64,000 nucleotides of DNA from NCBI RefSeq assembly GCF_009905725.1, contig NZ_JAAAKV010000016.1, positions 48,499 to 112,498 on the forward strand, read 5' to 3'. Positions 1-8,913 of the stretch are shown in pieces. Each line of letters opens with the position of its first letter. Positions within the stretch are counted from its first letter, which is position 1. Origin of the DNA: Emticicia sp. CRIBPO. GTDB taxonomy: Bacteria > Bacteroidota > Bacteroidia > Cytophagales > Spirosomataceae. A model generated the notes under the pieces. It was not told where the DNA came from and did no database searches. It was given only the letters and a program-made list of their open reading frames with translations. Made by a program: the position numbers and the translations under genes.

Positions 1-1576
1 CCTGCCCGCCGTGCAGTCTGACGATATTTTTCACATAATTAAGTCCCAGGCCATAGCCTTTTACATTGTGCCGGTCACCTGTCGGCACCCTGAAAAACTT
101 CTCGAACACCTGGTTTCTGTATTCTTTCGGAATGCCGATGCCGTTATCACTGATGCTGATGCTTACCTGCTCTTCATTTTCGCTGAGCTGCAGCCTGACC
201 ACCGGCGATTCCCCGCCATATTTGAGGGCGTTATCGATGAGGTTGTTCAGGACGTTGGTCATGTGAGTACGGTCGGCGGCTACCGTAAAGTTTTGGCCGG
301 TTGTCTTTAATGATATTTCCGCTTTCTCATTCTCAAAACGGGGTTTCCAGACCTGGTACACCTGGTCGGTGAGGGCTGCAAAATCCAGTTGCTCCAGGGC
401 CAGCTCGACAGATTGTTGTTCAAGCACCGATGATTTCAGGATGTTATCGACCATCAGCGAAAGCCTGTCCAATTCATTCCGGGAAATCTCCAGGTACTCT
501 TTCGACAATTCGGGATTGGCCGACCCTCCGAAATTCTGCAGGGCTTCAAGGGCCACGCTGACCGTAGCCAAAGGCGTTTTCAGCTCGTGGGTGACATTGC
601 TGATGAGGTCGTTTTTGATGGCATTGAGCCTGTTTTGCTGTTGCAGGCTGCGGTAAATAAACCCGAACGCCAGACCTGTAAGGGCCAGCAAAAAGACAGA
701 AAACAAGATCTGGGTGGTGATTTTTGAGAATATGTACTTCCTGTATTCCGGAAACTCCGCCACAAAATTAGAACCTCCGGGCTGGGCACTGCTGAGCAGC
801 ATACTTTTGGCGAGCAAACTGTCAGGTCTGACGATGCTGTCGCGGCTGAGGGTAAATTTCAGGGTTTTGCCGGATTTAGACAGCTGTTTTCTGAAGGCCC
901 TGTAAACGGTATCGGTTTTCAGGCTGTCAAAGGCCAGGTTAAGATAAATCATCCGGTCTTCTTTCGTCTGTCTCCGGCCTTCCTCCAGTGTGCCGAGTTT
1001 TTTAGCCCACACGGCATTCTGAAAAGGTTTGACGATCCTCGCCAGATTAGCCAGGGTATCGGGCCTGTAGCCGGGAGAAGACATCGTCATGCTGATCACA
1101 AAACTGAAGTTTTTCGAAGAGTCGGGCCTTTTACGGACAATAATGCTTTTGATGGAATCAGGCGGGATATTGAGGGCAGTGTTGCTGCCCCTCGCAAAAC
1201 CTTTCAGTTTCATTCCAGGCGGAATAGACACAGAGTCATTCCTGATCATGACCATGGTTCTGGGCGGCAGAGAATCCCTGAGTACCACTTTATGGTCCAT
1301 CCTGTTAGTGAGGATCAAAGTATTCTTTTTTGAGGGTTTAGAGGCCCTTCCCTTTTTGAGTTCAGCCCTGTCACTCATTACTATGGCCTGATCCAGTTTT
1401 TGTTTCACAGCCGAATCTTCCAGGGTCCTTACGGTTTGTTTAAACAGCAGGTCCGACTCCTTATACAGGTTCGATTTCTGCTCCAGGTACTCTTTCCTGA
1501 GCCAGAAACCCTGAAAGGCCGTCAGCAATACCATGCTGACGACCATGAGGATCAATGCTGTTTTATTTCCTTTCAT
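1..1576 (-). CDS. Sensor histidine kinase, C-terminus cut by window edge
   Basis: Inner-membrane two-component kinase that autophosphorylates a His and passes phosphate to a response regulator. About 525 residues are visible, starting at an ATG followed by a hydrophobic N-terminal segment (ALILMVVSMVLLTAF). A long periplasmic sensor region with no recognised domain follows, then a second membrane segment (ITTQILFSVFLLALTGLAFG). The phospho-acceptor box is SNVTHELKTPLATVS (His about 330), then the N box DNLIDNALKYGG and G boxes DNGIGIP and GYGLGL. The reading frame is open at base 1; roughly 25-30 terminal residues are missing by comparison with the family. It starts 39 bp after the GLPGLI gene on the same strand, so it is probably the third gene of that operon. 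Its partner regulator probably lies left of the window (inference). Confidence 0.93.
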   Translation of the reverse strand, partial: MKGNKTALILMVVSMVLLTAFQGFWLRKEYLEQKSNLYKESDLLFKQTVRTLEDSAVKQKLDQAIVMSDRAELKKGRASKPSKKNTLILTNRMDHKVVLRDSLPPRTMVMIRNDSVSIPPGMKLKGFARGSNTALNIPPDSIKSIIVRKRPDSSKNFSFVISMTMSSPGYRPDTLANLARIVKPFQNAVWAKKLGTLEEGRRQTKEDRMIYLNLAFDSLKTDTVYRAFRKQLSKSGKTLKFTLSRDSIVRPDSLLAKSMLLSSAQPGGSNFVAEFPEYRKYIFSKITTQILFSVFLLALTGLAFGFIYRSLQQQNRLNAIKNDLISNVTHELKTPLATVSVALEALQNFGGSANPELSKEYLEISRNELDRLSLMVDNILKSSVLEQQSVELALEQLDFAALTDQVYQVWKPRFENEKAEISLKTTGQNFTVAADRTHMTNVLNNLIDNALKYGGESPVVRLQLSENEEQVSISISDNGIGIPKEYRNQVFEKFFRVPTGDRHNVKGYGLGLNYVKNIVRLHGGQ

Positions 1577-1615
1577 CAGGTGTAAATATACCGGTTTATC
1601 CTAAAATCCCGAAGC

Positions 1616-2419
1616 TTAATTTCTGATGACTCTCATGCCTCCGCCCTGGCTGCTTACTTCCTTCATGTAATCATCCCTGATCTTTTTGAATTCAGCTTCA
1701 GTCACTTTCTTGCCGCCGGAAGGCAGTTTCAGGTCGGTTACTTTCTTCAATTCCACTTTCGCAGCCGAAATGACCGTTTCGCCTTCATTGATGTCTACTT
1801 CCATCACCAATCCTGGAAGACCGCCGTAGCTGCCCGGCCCTGCCGGACTCGGAATGTCCTGGGTAAACCATGCCACTACCTTTACATCTTTAGGTTCAGG
1901 AGGCGTCGCCGGGCCATTACCGGCAGGACCGCCGTTGTTGATCCTGATGACCGCTCCGCCCGTTTCTTTCTGGGTGGTGGTGGCCTGAACGCACTCATAG
2001 CCGTTGATCTTACGGGTGACGGCAGGATTCAACTTCCAGGCCATTCTTTTCAAACTGTCCTGGATCAGGAATTTCTTACCGGCCAGTTCACGTAATTCCA
2101 CCAGGGTTTTGTTGTCAAAATGACGGTAAACTTCACTCTGAGGGGCTCTGAATACCATTCTTACGGTACGGCCGTCATTTTCGGAAGTGGACTCATCATC
2201 TGCTTCCTCGAAACTTTTGTACAAAGACTCGGGTCCTTTAATGCTCAGTTGCATCTTCACCGTTCTGAACTCCGGCACCATGGCTTTCATGGCTTCGTCC
2301 TGGATGCGGCGGTGCATATTTATTTTTTGTTCATAGATAATGACGCCTTCCGCCGACTGGGCAAACATGTTCGCCGCCGGGGACAAGAGCAACATCAGGG
2401 CTAAAATTCTGTTTTTCAT
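1616..2419 (-). CDS. GLPGLI family exported protein
   Basis: Secreted protein of the Bacteroidota GLPGLI family (TIGR01200), function unknown. The family motif is present as YGGLPGLVMEVDINEG in the C-terminal half, and the N-terminus is a clear signal peptide (MKNRILALMLLLSPAANMFAQ). I chose the ATG at 2419; an in-frame TTG at 2443 would put eight polar residues before the signal peptide. It follows the outer-membrane barrel gene by about 115 bp and precedes the histidine kinase, an arrangement often seen for GLPGLI genes with CarboxypepD_reg/barrel proteins. The envelope location is supported by the signal peptide; any role in sensing or metal handling would be speculation. Confidence 0.9.
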   Translation of the reverse strand: MKNRILALMLLLSPAANMFAQSAEGVIIYEQKINMHRRIQDEAMKAMVPEFRTVKMQLSIKGPESLYKSFEEADDESTSENDGRTVRMVFRAPQSEVYRHFDNKTLVELRELAGKKFLIQDSLKRMAWKLNPAVTRKINGYECVQATTTQKETGGAVIRINNGGPAGNGPATPPEPKDVKVVAWFTQDIPSPAGPGSYGGLPGLVMEVDINEGETVISAAKVELKKVTDLKLPSGGKKVTEAEFKKIRDDYMKEVSSQGGGMRVIRN

Positions 2420-2462
2420 TTTATTTAATTGTTTGATTTTCAATATTCTTTTTCCATGTCCT

Positions 2463-2513
2463 CCGGCCTGAAGGCCGGGGGCAAAATAAGCAAGGTTTTG
2501 GGCCTGACGGCCC
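2463..2513. repeat. Double-hairpin intergenic repeat, copy A
   Basis: Two palindromes in one intergenic gap: CCGGCCTGAAGGCCGG (2463-2478) and GGGCCTGACGGCCC (2500-2513), separated by an A-rich spacer ending AAGGTTTT. The reverse complement of 5610-5659 has the same layout and most of the same bases. It sits between the barrel gene stop and the GLPGLI start, inside the presumed operon. It could be a REP/BIME-like dispersed element that stabilises or processes the mRNA. Confidence 0.6.
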
Positions 2514-2533
2514 GGTGCTTAGGAGGGGGCTCC

Positions 2534-5365
2534 TCATCCTCCCTGGATAATCCTCACTCCACCTGCCGCAGGACCCTGCATACCCCTGATAGAATAGGTA
2601 AAGGTGAGCAGGAAATACCTTCCCAGCGACCTGATTCTCTCATCCTGTACAAAGTTGGCCTGGGCTACCCTGTTGATCACCACGTTGCGGTTCAGCAAAT
2701 CCACGGCTGAGAGCTTCAGTTCCCCACGGTTGTTTTTCAGGAATGAGCGGCTGACGGAAGCATTCCACAAAGGTATTTTCTGACTGAAATCCGAACCTGG
2801 GAAATTGTATACCGCATAATCCAGCGATGAGTTCAGATTGAATACCTTTGCCAGCTGCCAGTTGGCTTCTGCGGTATAATTCTGGTTGATGTATTTCTGA
2901 TTCAAGGCCGAATTGACAGAATAAGCGGTACGGTTCAGGGTCAGTCTGGCACTGGCCGACACGTCGAACGTAGTGCCGAGCCTGTATTCCGCTCTTAAAG
3001 TATTGCGGCTTTCGACTCTTTTAGTAACATTTTCCAGGCCGTTGACCGGTGTAAGTCCGCGGTTATACAACAGGAAAGTGCTCAACGTAAATCTTGTGGC
3101 AATGGCTTTGATCCTGAATCCTTTGGATATACTACCGTTGATGTTCAGGTCGTTGCTTACATTAATCGGCTGATAGGTTCTCACCAGTTGCTCATCAATG
3201 GTCTGGCTCTGGGCAATCTTATTGGTGGTATAAGTCAGGTTTACAAAACCGAAAAGACTGCTGAAATTCAGTTGATTGAAGTCTCTGAACTGTAAAGTCA
3301 CGCGATTGTTAAACTCCGGTCTCAGCGAAGGGTTTCCCTTGTAAATATTCAAAGGATCCGAATTGTCTACCACAGGCGACAGCTGCTGCATGTCCGGTTC
3401 CCTGACGTCTGTTTCGTACGAGAGCTCGAAAGAACGGGAATTGCTGACATTGTACTGGAACCTGGCACTTGGCAAAGCATTCAGGAAAGTGCGGTCAATA
3501 TCCGTATTCTGAAGAATCAGGTGGCCGTTAAGAGCGGAGTGCTGAAATCCTAAACCGATGGTTCCGTTCCATTTCTTCTCTGTGGCCCTGAAATTGGCTC
3601 CACCTCTCTGGTAAATAAAGTCGTTTTCAAACTGGTTGCTGAGCAAAGGATTAAAGACCTGTCCTTCATTGCCTTTGCCAAGGTCAAATACTTTCCTGTC
3701 CATGTCATTGCTGACTTTCTGCCAGGCATAGTTGAATTCAAGGTATTTGCCTTTACCGACAGGCTCGGTGTAAGACACTTTTGCTCCGAGGGTATATTTA
3801 TCATTGTCCTGGGTATTGACCTGGCGAAGGGTGTCTACTCTATCAGGGGCAGACAGTCCTTTATAAAACTTGTTGATGGCCTGCAATCCGCCGGCTTTAT
3901 CACTCTGGTCCAGTCCGTAAGTCAGAGTGGTGGCCATAGAACGGCCTTTTTTGCTGAATTTATGACGGAAAAGCAGTTCTGAATTCAGCCTGATGCCGTC
4001 TCCGGCAGAATAGCTTTTACGTTGTCCTTCATTCTGGAGTTCGCGGGCCCCATTGATGCCGTCTTCTCTGTATGAACTGCTCAGACTGCTGATTTCCGAG
4101 TCGTTTCTGCGGTAATCAAAGCGGTTGGTCCATTTCAGGACATTGGCCTCATTAAACTTTTTATCGGCTGTCAGGTTGAGCCTGTGCGACTCGTTGCCGG
4201 TGTGCTGATTGGCAGACTGATCGGTAAGGAAGGAAGAGTTCTGCAGCGAAGTTCTCTGGCTCGTTTCTCTCTCGATGTCCTGGTTGACTTTGTTGTAAAA
4301 GTAGCTTCCGTTAATTTCCGTTTTGTTGGCAAACTGGTTGTTAAAATTGACCCCTCCGGCCCAGTTGTTCAGAAAACCGTTGGTTCTGCCCCCAAAATTC
4401 AGGGGTATCTCACTGTCGTCGCTGGCATTGAACTGTATCCTGACACCGCCTCCACCAGCCATCATCTGCTGTCCCATACCTGTGAAGCTCATGTAGTCGT
4501 TGATTGAAAAACCTTGCTGGTTGACGTTATTCCCCATTCCTAAAACCGAAAACTGGCGGGTCTTGGAAAACCTGTTGAGGTTTCCTTTCAATGCCAGTCT
4601 TTCGTCGGGGCCGCCTCCTGCAGAAATGTTTCCGAAAGCGAGGTTTTTCTTTTCTTCTTTTAATGAGAGGTTGATGGTTTTTTCCCGCTGGCCGTCATCC
4701 ACCCCGCTGAACTGGGCCTGGTCGGATTTGCGGTCAAATACCTGCACCTTATCTACGGCATCGGCAGGCAGGTTTTTAGTGGCAATTTTAGGGTCACGCC
4801 CGAAAAACTCCTTGCCTTCCACCGTTACCCGCTGAACGGTCTGCCCCTGGGCCCTCACGGTGCCGTCTTTGTCTACCTCCACACCAGGCAGACGTTTCAG
4901 AAGCTCTTCTACTGCCGCGTTGGGCTGCACTTTAAACGACCCGGCATTGTATTCTATGGTGTCCTGTTTGATGGTTACGGGCGACCGCTCCCCTTTTACC
5001 GAAACGCCGTTGAGTTCTTTCAGTTCTGGTTCAAGTTTGATGGCTCCCAGATCCACCACTTCAGAAGCGGGTTCTATCAGCTTTGTAAAACTCTGCATCC
5101 CCACATAAGTAATTTTAAGGATGAAGGCCTGCTTGTCCAGGTTCCGCAGCTCAAAAGCCCCGCTGGACAACACCCTGCCAAAAGTAACGAGCGATGAATC
5201 TTTTTTATCCAGGGCGAGTACCGTACCGCCTTCCATCGGCTTGCCTGCCAGGTCGGTCACAGAGCCTTTGACACTGAACTTGTTGCCGGACTGGGCCATG
5301 GCAGGTGAAAAGAAGTAGTAAAGAAGTAAGAGAGTAATTGTAAATAGCTTTTTCATAATTTTCAT
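2534..5365 (-). CDS. Outer-membrane beta-barrel protein with carboxypeptidase-like regulatory domain (TonB-receptor-like)
   Basis: Outer-membrane protein resembling TonB-dependent receptors. A signal peptide (MKIMKKLFTITLLLLYYFFS) is followed by a CarboxypepD_reg-like domain (about residues 25-110, VKGSVTDLAGKPMEGG). A plug-like region follows (NAAVEELLKRLPGVEVDKDG, then VTVEGKEFFGRDPK), then a long Asn/aromatic-rich barrel typical of OMP_b-brl_3. The ATG at 5365 is preferred (5356 also possible). The longer openings at 5410/5407 fall in the probable promoter -33 element, so they cannot be starts. No SusD partner is present, so this is not a classic SusC. It leads the barrel-GLPGLI-kinase operon. 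Substrate unknown. Confidence 0.88.
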   Translation of the reverse strand: MKIMKKLFTITLLLLYYFFSPAMAQSGNKFSVKGSVTDLAGKPMEGGTVLALDKKDSSLVTFGRVLSSGAFELRNLDKQAFILKITYVGMQSFTKLIEPASEVVDLGAIKLEPELKELNGVSVKGERSPVTIKQDTIEYNAGSFKVQPNAAVEELLKRLPGVEVDKDGTVRAQGQTVQRVTVEGKEFFGRDPKIATKNLPADAVDKVQVFDRKSDQAQFSGVDDGQREKTINLSLKEEKKNLAFGNISAGGGPDERLALKGNLNRFSKTRQFSVLGMGNNVNQQGFSINDYMSFTGMGQQMMAGGGGVRIQFNASDDSEIPLNFGGRTNGFLNNWAGGVNFNNQFANKTEINGSYFYNKVNQDIERETSQRTSLQNSSFLTDQSANQHTGNESHRLNLTADKKFNEANVLKWTNRFDYRRNDSEISSLSSSYREDGINGARELQNEGQRKSYSAGDGIRLNSELLFRHKFSKKGRSMATTLTYGLDQSDKAGGLQAINKFYKGLSAPDRVDTLRQVNTQDNDKYTLGAKVSYTEPVGKGKYLEFNYAWQKVSNDMDRKVFDLGKGNEGQVFNPLLSNQFENDFIYQRGGANFRATEKKWNGTIGLGFQHSALNGHLILQNTDIDRTFLNALPSARFQYNVSNSRSFELSYETDVREPDMQQLSPVVDNSDPLNIYKGNPSLRPEFNNRVTLQFRDFNQLNFSSLFGFVNLTYTTNKIAQSQTIDEQLVRTYQPINVSNDLNINGSISKGFRIKAIATRFTLSTFLLYNRGLTPVNGLENVTKRVESRNTLRAEYRLGTTFDVSASARLTLNRTAYSVNSALNQKYINQNYTAEANWQLAKVFNLNSSLDYAVYNFPGSDFSQKIPLWNASVSRSFLKNNRGELKLSAVDLLNRNVVINRVAQANFVQDERIRSLGRYFLLTFTYSIRGMQGPAAGGVRIIQGG

Positions 5366-5380
5366 TAACTGTTGATGGGA

Positions 5381-5410
5381 CAAAAGTATACGGACATTCT
5401 TCCACATCAA
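5381..5410 (-). promoter_or_regulatory. Bacteroidota-type promoter of the barrel-GLPGLI-kinase operon
   Basis: On the minus strand a TTG (-33 type, 5410-5408) lies 19 nt before TACTTTTG (5388-5381), an exact match to the TAnnTTTG -7 element of Bacteroidota housekeeping promoters. Transcription would start a few bases downstream, leaving a short leader before the ATG at 5365. Confidence 0.6.
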
Positions 5411-5428
5411 GTTAATGATCCTTGCAAC

Positions 5429-5446
5429 AAGGTTAAATAAGGTTAA
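5429..5446 (-). promoter_or_regulatory. Direct repeat TTAACCTT x2, 10-bp period, upstream of promoter
   Basis: On the minus strand TTAACCTT occurs twice with a 10-bp period, ending 18 bp upstream of the -33 element. Spacing of one helical turn just upstream of a promoter is typical of OmpR-family activator sites. The operon itself encodes a histidine kinase, so a feedback loop is plausible. The regulator is not seen in the window. Confidence 0.4.
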
Positions 5447-5609
5447 TTCTGGAGAATGGAAAAAGGATGGAAGGAAAAGGGAGAATGCCTGCCCGGCCTG
5501 GCGGTGACGCCGGAAGGGGAGAAAGCTAACCTGGCGACGTCGGACGGGAGAAAGTTTTTCAGAGGATCAGCTGTAAGCTTTAATCAATAGGCTATTTAAA
5601 ACCAAACCA

Positions 5610-5659
5610 GGGCCTTCAGGCCCAAAAACCTCAATATTGCCCCGTGCCTTCAGGCCGGG
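5610..5659. repeat. Double-hairpin intergenic repeat, copy B (inverted relative to copy A)
   Basis: Lies in the 5366-5713 gap. GGGCCTTCAGGCCC (5610-5623) is a perfect palindrome and the 5641-5659 segment forms a second, slightly imperfect stem (CCCGTGCCT with AGGCCGGG). The reverse complement aligns with copy A through both stems and the AGGTTTT spacer. The rest of the gap holds the promoter, the direct repeat and purine-rich sequence without a gene. Confidence 0.6.
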
Positions 5660-5713
5660 ACTGCATTAAAAATTACAATATCCTCAAAACAGGCGACGCC
5701 CTCCAGGATCAGA

Positions 5714-7111
5714 TCACAAACTTCTCAGTTCTGCCAGGACTTCCCTGACAGAAGTAACCGTTCTTTCCACATCCTTTTCTGTGGTCTGCCAGTTAGAGAC
5801 AGATACCCTCATACAGCGGATGCCGTTCCAGGTGGTTCCTCCGAAAAAGGCTTCTCCCTTATTCAGAATGGCTGCGATGACCTGGTCTGTGAAAGCATCA
5901 TGGTCTTTTGAGCCGGGATGGATAAAACGGACCAGACCCTGGTTGAGTTGCGGCACAAAAACGGCCTCTGCTCCTTCCAATTCGCCGATTCGGGTGACTA
6001 TCTCGTGTGAAAACCGGCAGTTTCTTTCTATCAGGTCGGAGATGCCCTTTCTGCCCAGCTGGCGAATGGCCGCATAGGAGGCCACCGAGCGGCCTCTTCT
6101 TGAAAACTCCGGTGTCCAGTCTATCTGGTCCCTGGCTGTCTGGGAATGGACCAGGTAACTTTCCCGGTGCGACATGGCCGCAATGTGGGCCTCAGTATTT
6201 TTTACAAAAGCATAACCGCAGTCATAAGGCACATTGAGCCATTTATGTCCGTCCGAAGTCCAGGAATCTGCTTTTTCCACACCTTTGAGCAGGTGTTTGT
6301 AAGCCGGAGAAGCGTTGGCCCATAAGCCGAATGCCCCGTCAACATGCACCCAGGCCTTATACTGACGGGCTACGTCAATGAGTTCGTCAAAAGGGTCAAA
6401 GGCACCGATGTTGAGATCACCTGCCTGTAAAACAACAATCAGTGGCTGATGCTGATGCTCTTCCAAAGCCTGTTTGAGCACCTCCGGACTCAATGTTCCC
6501 TGCTCCGTAACAGGAAGATTCAGCATGGATTTTCTGCCCAGACCCAAAAACCTTACGGCCCGCTCGACGGATCCGTGCCTCTGGTTGCTGCAGATGATTT
6601 TAATTTCGGGAGCCCCGGATAATCCGTCGTTTTCGACGTTCCATCCGGCAGCAGCCAGCTGTGCATTTCTGGCAGCCGCCAGGCAGGTGACATGAGCCAT
6701 CTGGCACCCCGTCACAAACGCAAAACTCGAACTTTGCGGCAATCCGAATAAATCTTTGAGCCATTCTCCGCAAATCTCTTCAATCACCGATTCTGCCGGC
6801 CCTGCTGCATAAAGAGCGGCGTTCTGGTCCCAGGTGGAAGTCAGCCAGTCTGCCGCCAGGGCTGCAGGGACTGCTCCCCCGATGACCCAGGCAAAAAAAC
6901 GTCCTCCCGCAGAGCCGACGATCCCACCTTCCACATCCCTGACAAGGTCATCAATCACTTTTTCAGGATCAAGCCCTTCGTCAGACAGAGGATATTGCAG
7001 TTTATCCCGGAGTTGCTGCAGGCTTGCCGTAGCATTAACCGGAGCTTGATCCAGGTTGTCGAGATAAGCCAGGGCATGGTGAAGTGCCGATTGAAGCGTC
7101 TTTTGATACAT
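5714..7111 (-). CDS. Pyridoxal-phosphate-dependent decarboxylase (group II amino acid decarboxylase family)
   Basis: Cytoplasmic PLP enzyme of the glutamate/aromatic-amino-acid decarboxylase fold; the amino acid substrate cannot be read from sequence. Visible motifs are the Asp that pairs with the PLP ring nitrogen in AWVHVDGAFGLWA and the Schiff-base Lys in SDGHKWLNVPYDCG, plus an N-terminal GGRFFAWVIGG segment. The length (465 residues) is usual. I chose the ATG at 7111 (MYQKTLQSAL); the longer version opens with a TTG at 7141. It lies upstream of the barrel operon on the same strand, but a promoter between them implies separate transcription. No signal peptide. Confidence 0.88.
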   Translation of the reverse strand: MYQKTLQSALHHALAYLDNLDQAPVNATASLQQLRDKLQYPLSDEGLDPEKVIDDLVRDVEGGIVGSAGGRFFAWVIGGAVPAALAADWLTSTWDQNAALYAAGPAESVIEEICGEWLKDLFGLPQSSSFAFVTGCQMAHVTCLAAARNAQLAAAGWNVENDGLSGAPEIKIICSNQRHGSVERAVRFLGLGRKSMLNLPVTEQGTLSPEVLKQALEEHQHQPLIVVLQAGDLNIGAFDPFDELIDVARQYKAWVHVDGAFGLWANASPAYKHLLKGVEKADSWTSDGHKWLNVPYDCGYAFVKNTEAHIAAMSHRESYLVHSQTARDQIDWTPEFSRRGRSVASYAAIRQLGRKGISDLIERNCRFSHEIVTRIGELEGAEAVFVPQLNQGLVRFIHPGSKDHDAFTDQVIAAILNKGEAFFGGTTWNGIRCMRVSVSNWQTTEKDVERTVTSVREVLAELRSL

Positions 7112-7392
7112 ATCCGTAAGATTGGGTTTTATGGGGTTCAATTTACTTATAAATTATGTTTGTCAAACGTCTACTTAAAAACTATTTAACTGACAGACAG
7201 GCAGTTCAGCTTCTTTTCGTCAAAACTAAAACAACGCTGACGACTCCAAAACCCGGAAGTTGCGTTTTTTAGTAAATCCGCTGATAACTCCGGTCAGAAA
7301 GGAAAGCAAACCCTGCCGGAATTAATGCTGAAATTTTAAGAAGAAATCATAACTTTATAGCCTCAACCTTAAATTTCATTTATACCGCCGTC

Positions 7393-8769
7393 ATGAAAAT
7401 CAAATTTCTCATTGCCTCTTTTTGTGTCTTTCTTATCTTTTCATTCAAAAAAGCCACTCCAACCCGTCAGCCCAACATTATCTATGTAATGGCCGATGAC
7501 CTGGGTTACGGTGATTTGAGTTGCTACGGACAGAAAAGATACCAGACCCCGAACCTGGACAAAATGGCGAAAGAAGGCATCCGCTTCACGGATTTCCACT
7601 CAGGAAGCACCGTTTGTGCCCCTTCACGCTGTGCCCTGATGACGGGTAAAAGCATGGGAAATGCCTATATCCGTGGCAACGGAGAGATACCTTTGCGTGA
7701 TGAAGATTTTACAATGGCAGAGTATTTCAAACAGAACGGTTACCGAACCGGGATGTTCGGAAAATGGGGCCTCGGACTGGCAGACAACGCCGGATCGCCT
7801 GAAAAACAAGGCTGGGATGAGTTCCTGGGCTATACCCATCATGTGCACGCCCATCATTATTTTACCAATAACCTGTGGACAATCAGGGACGGCAAAACCG
7901 TCAAATACCCGACAGATTCGCTTCGCCATTCGCACTTGTATGTGATGGATGCCGCGGTCGACTTTGTAAAAATCAATAAATCGAAACCTTTCTTTTTATA
8001 CCTGGCCATGACCATGCCGCATGCCGAGGTGTTTGCCCCTACCCCCGGTTCAGTTTCGCCGTTTCTGAATGCCGACAACAGCAGCCGGTTCCAGGAAACA
8101 CCCTACCTGCAGAAAGGGGGAAGTTACCGCTCCCAGGAAAAACCGAGGGCTAATTTTGCGGGAATGGTCACTCATTTTGACCGGGACATGGGCAACCTGA
8201 TGCAATTGCTGAAAGAACTCGGGCTGGATGAAAATACCTATGTCTTTTTTACTTCCGACAACGGCCCTCATCAGGAAGGCGGGGCTGACCCGGTGTTTTT
8301 TGACAGCAACGGGCCGCTCAGAGGCATCAAACGTGATTTGTATGAAGGAGGAATCCGTGTGCCGTTTATCGCCTGGGGAGGGAAAGTCAAAAAGGGGCTG
8401 ACCAACCAGGAAATACTGGCCAACTATGATGTATTTCCGACTTTCGAAGAACTGGTAGGTGGCAGCAAAACCAAAGGGCTGGACGGACTTTCGTTCTCCA
8501 ACAGCCTCAAAGGCAAGCCTATGGCTAAAAAGCACGATGCTCTTTACTGGGAGTTTTATGAAAGAGGCTTTGACCAAGCCGTCAGAATGGGCGACTGGAA
8601 AGCCGTCAGACAAAGGACAAAGGGAGGAAAAATGGAACTTTACCATCTCAAAAATGACCTCGGCGAAGAAAAAGATGTGGCGGCTCAATACCCCGATATT
8701 GTCGCGAAGGCCGAAAAAGCCATTGCCCTGAACCGGACGGAATCGCCGATGTGGCCGCTGAAAAAATAA
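7393..8769 (+). CDS. Exported sulfatase (arylsulfatase, S1 family)
   Basis: Hydrolyses sulfate esters in the periplasm or at the surface. The signal peptide is MKIKFLIASFCVFLIFSF. The metal-binding start of the fold is NIIYVMADDLGYGD (Asp35, Asp36). The maturation motif is VCAPSRCALMTGK, with Cys75 as the residue to be converted to formylglycine. FGKWGLG and TSDNGPHQEGG are further conserved sulfatase segments. Length is 458 residues. A strong terminator follows 21 bp after the stop, so it is probably transcribed alone. Two more sulfatases (10992 and 25526) and a maturase (27060) lie nearby. The substrate cannot be determined from the sequence. Confidence 0.94.
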   Translation: MKIKFLIASFCVFLIFSFKKATPTRQPNIIYVMADDLGYGDLSCYGQKRYQTPNLDKMAKEGIRFTDFHSGSTVCAPSRCALMTGKSMGNAYIRGNGEIPLRDEDFTMAEYFKQNGYRTGMFGKWGLGLADNAGSPEKQGWDEFLGYTHHVHAHHYFTNNLWTIRDGKTVKYPTDSLRHSHLYVMDAAVDFVKINKSKPFFLYLAMTMPHAEVFAPTPGSVSPFLNADNSSRFQETPYLQKGGSYRSQEKPRANFAGMVTHFDRDMGNLMQLLKELGLDENTYVFFTSDNGPHQEGGADPVFFDSNGPLRGIKRDLYEGGIRVPFIAWGGKVKKGLTNQEILANYDVFPTFEELVGGSKTKGLDGLSFSNSLKGKPMAKKHDALYWEFYERGFDQAVRMGDWKAVRQRTKGGKMELYHLKNDLGEEKDVAAQYPDIVAKAEKAIALNRTESPMWPLKK

Positions 8770-8790
8770 TCTTCAATCAATCAGCACTTC

Positions 8791-8820
8791 AGATCCCCGG
8801 TCTTTCCGGGGATCTTTTTA
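8791..8820 (+). terminator. Rho-independent terminator after sulfatase 1
   Basis: A perfect 10-bp stem, AGATCCCCGG / CCGGGGATCT, with a 5-nt TCTTT loop, followed by TTTTA. It lies 21 bp after the sulfatase stop. Confidence 0.88.
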
Positions 8821-8913
8821 TATATTTTTCTGATGCCTGTTTTTTAAAAACATTTGCCTGAAAACCCCGAGGTGTGAATGTTACTCAGTATTTTTATGGT
8901 GATTTACCTTACT

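Noticed and set aside
5366..5410. Longer N-terminus of the barrel protein from TTG 5410 or ATG 5407
   Set aside because: These codons lie in the probable -33 promoter region, and the signal peptide begins at 5365 or 5356.
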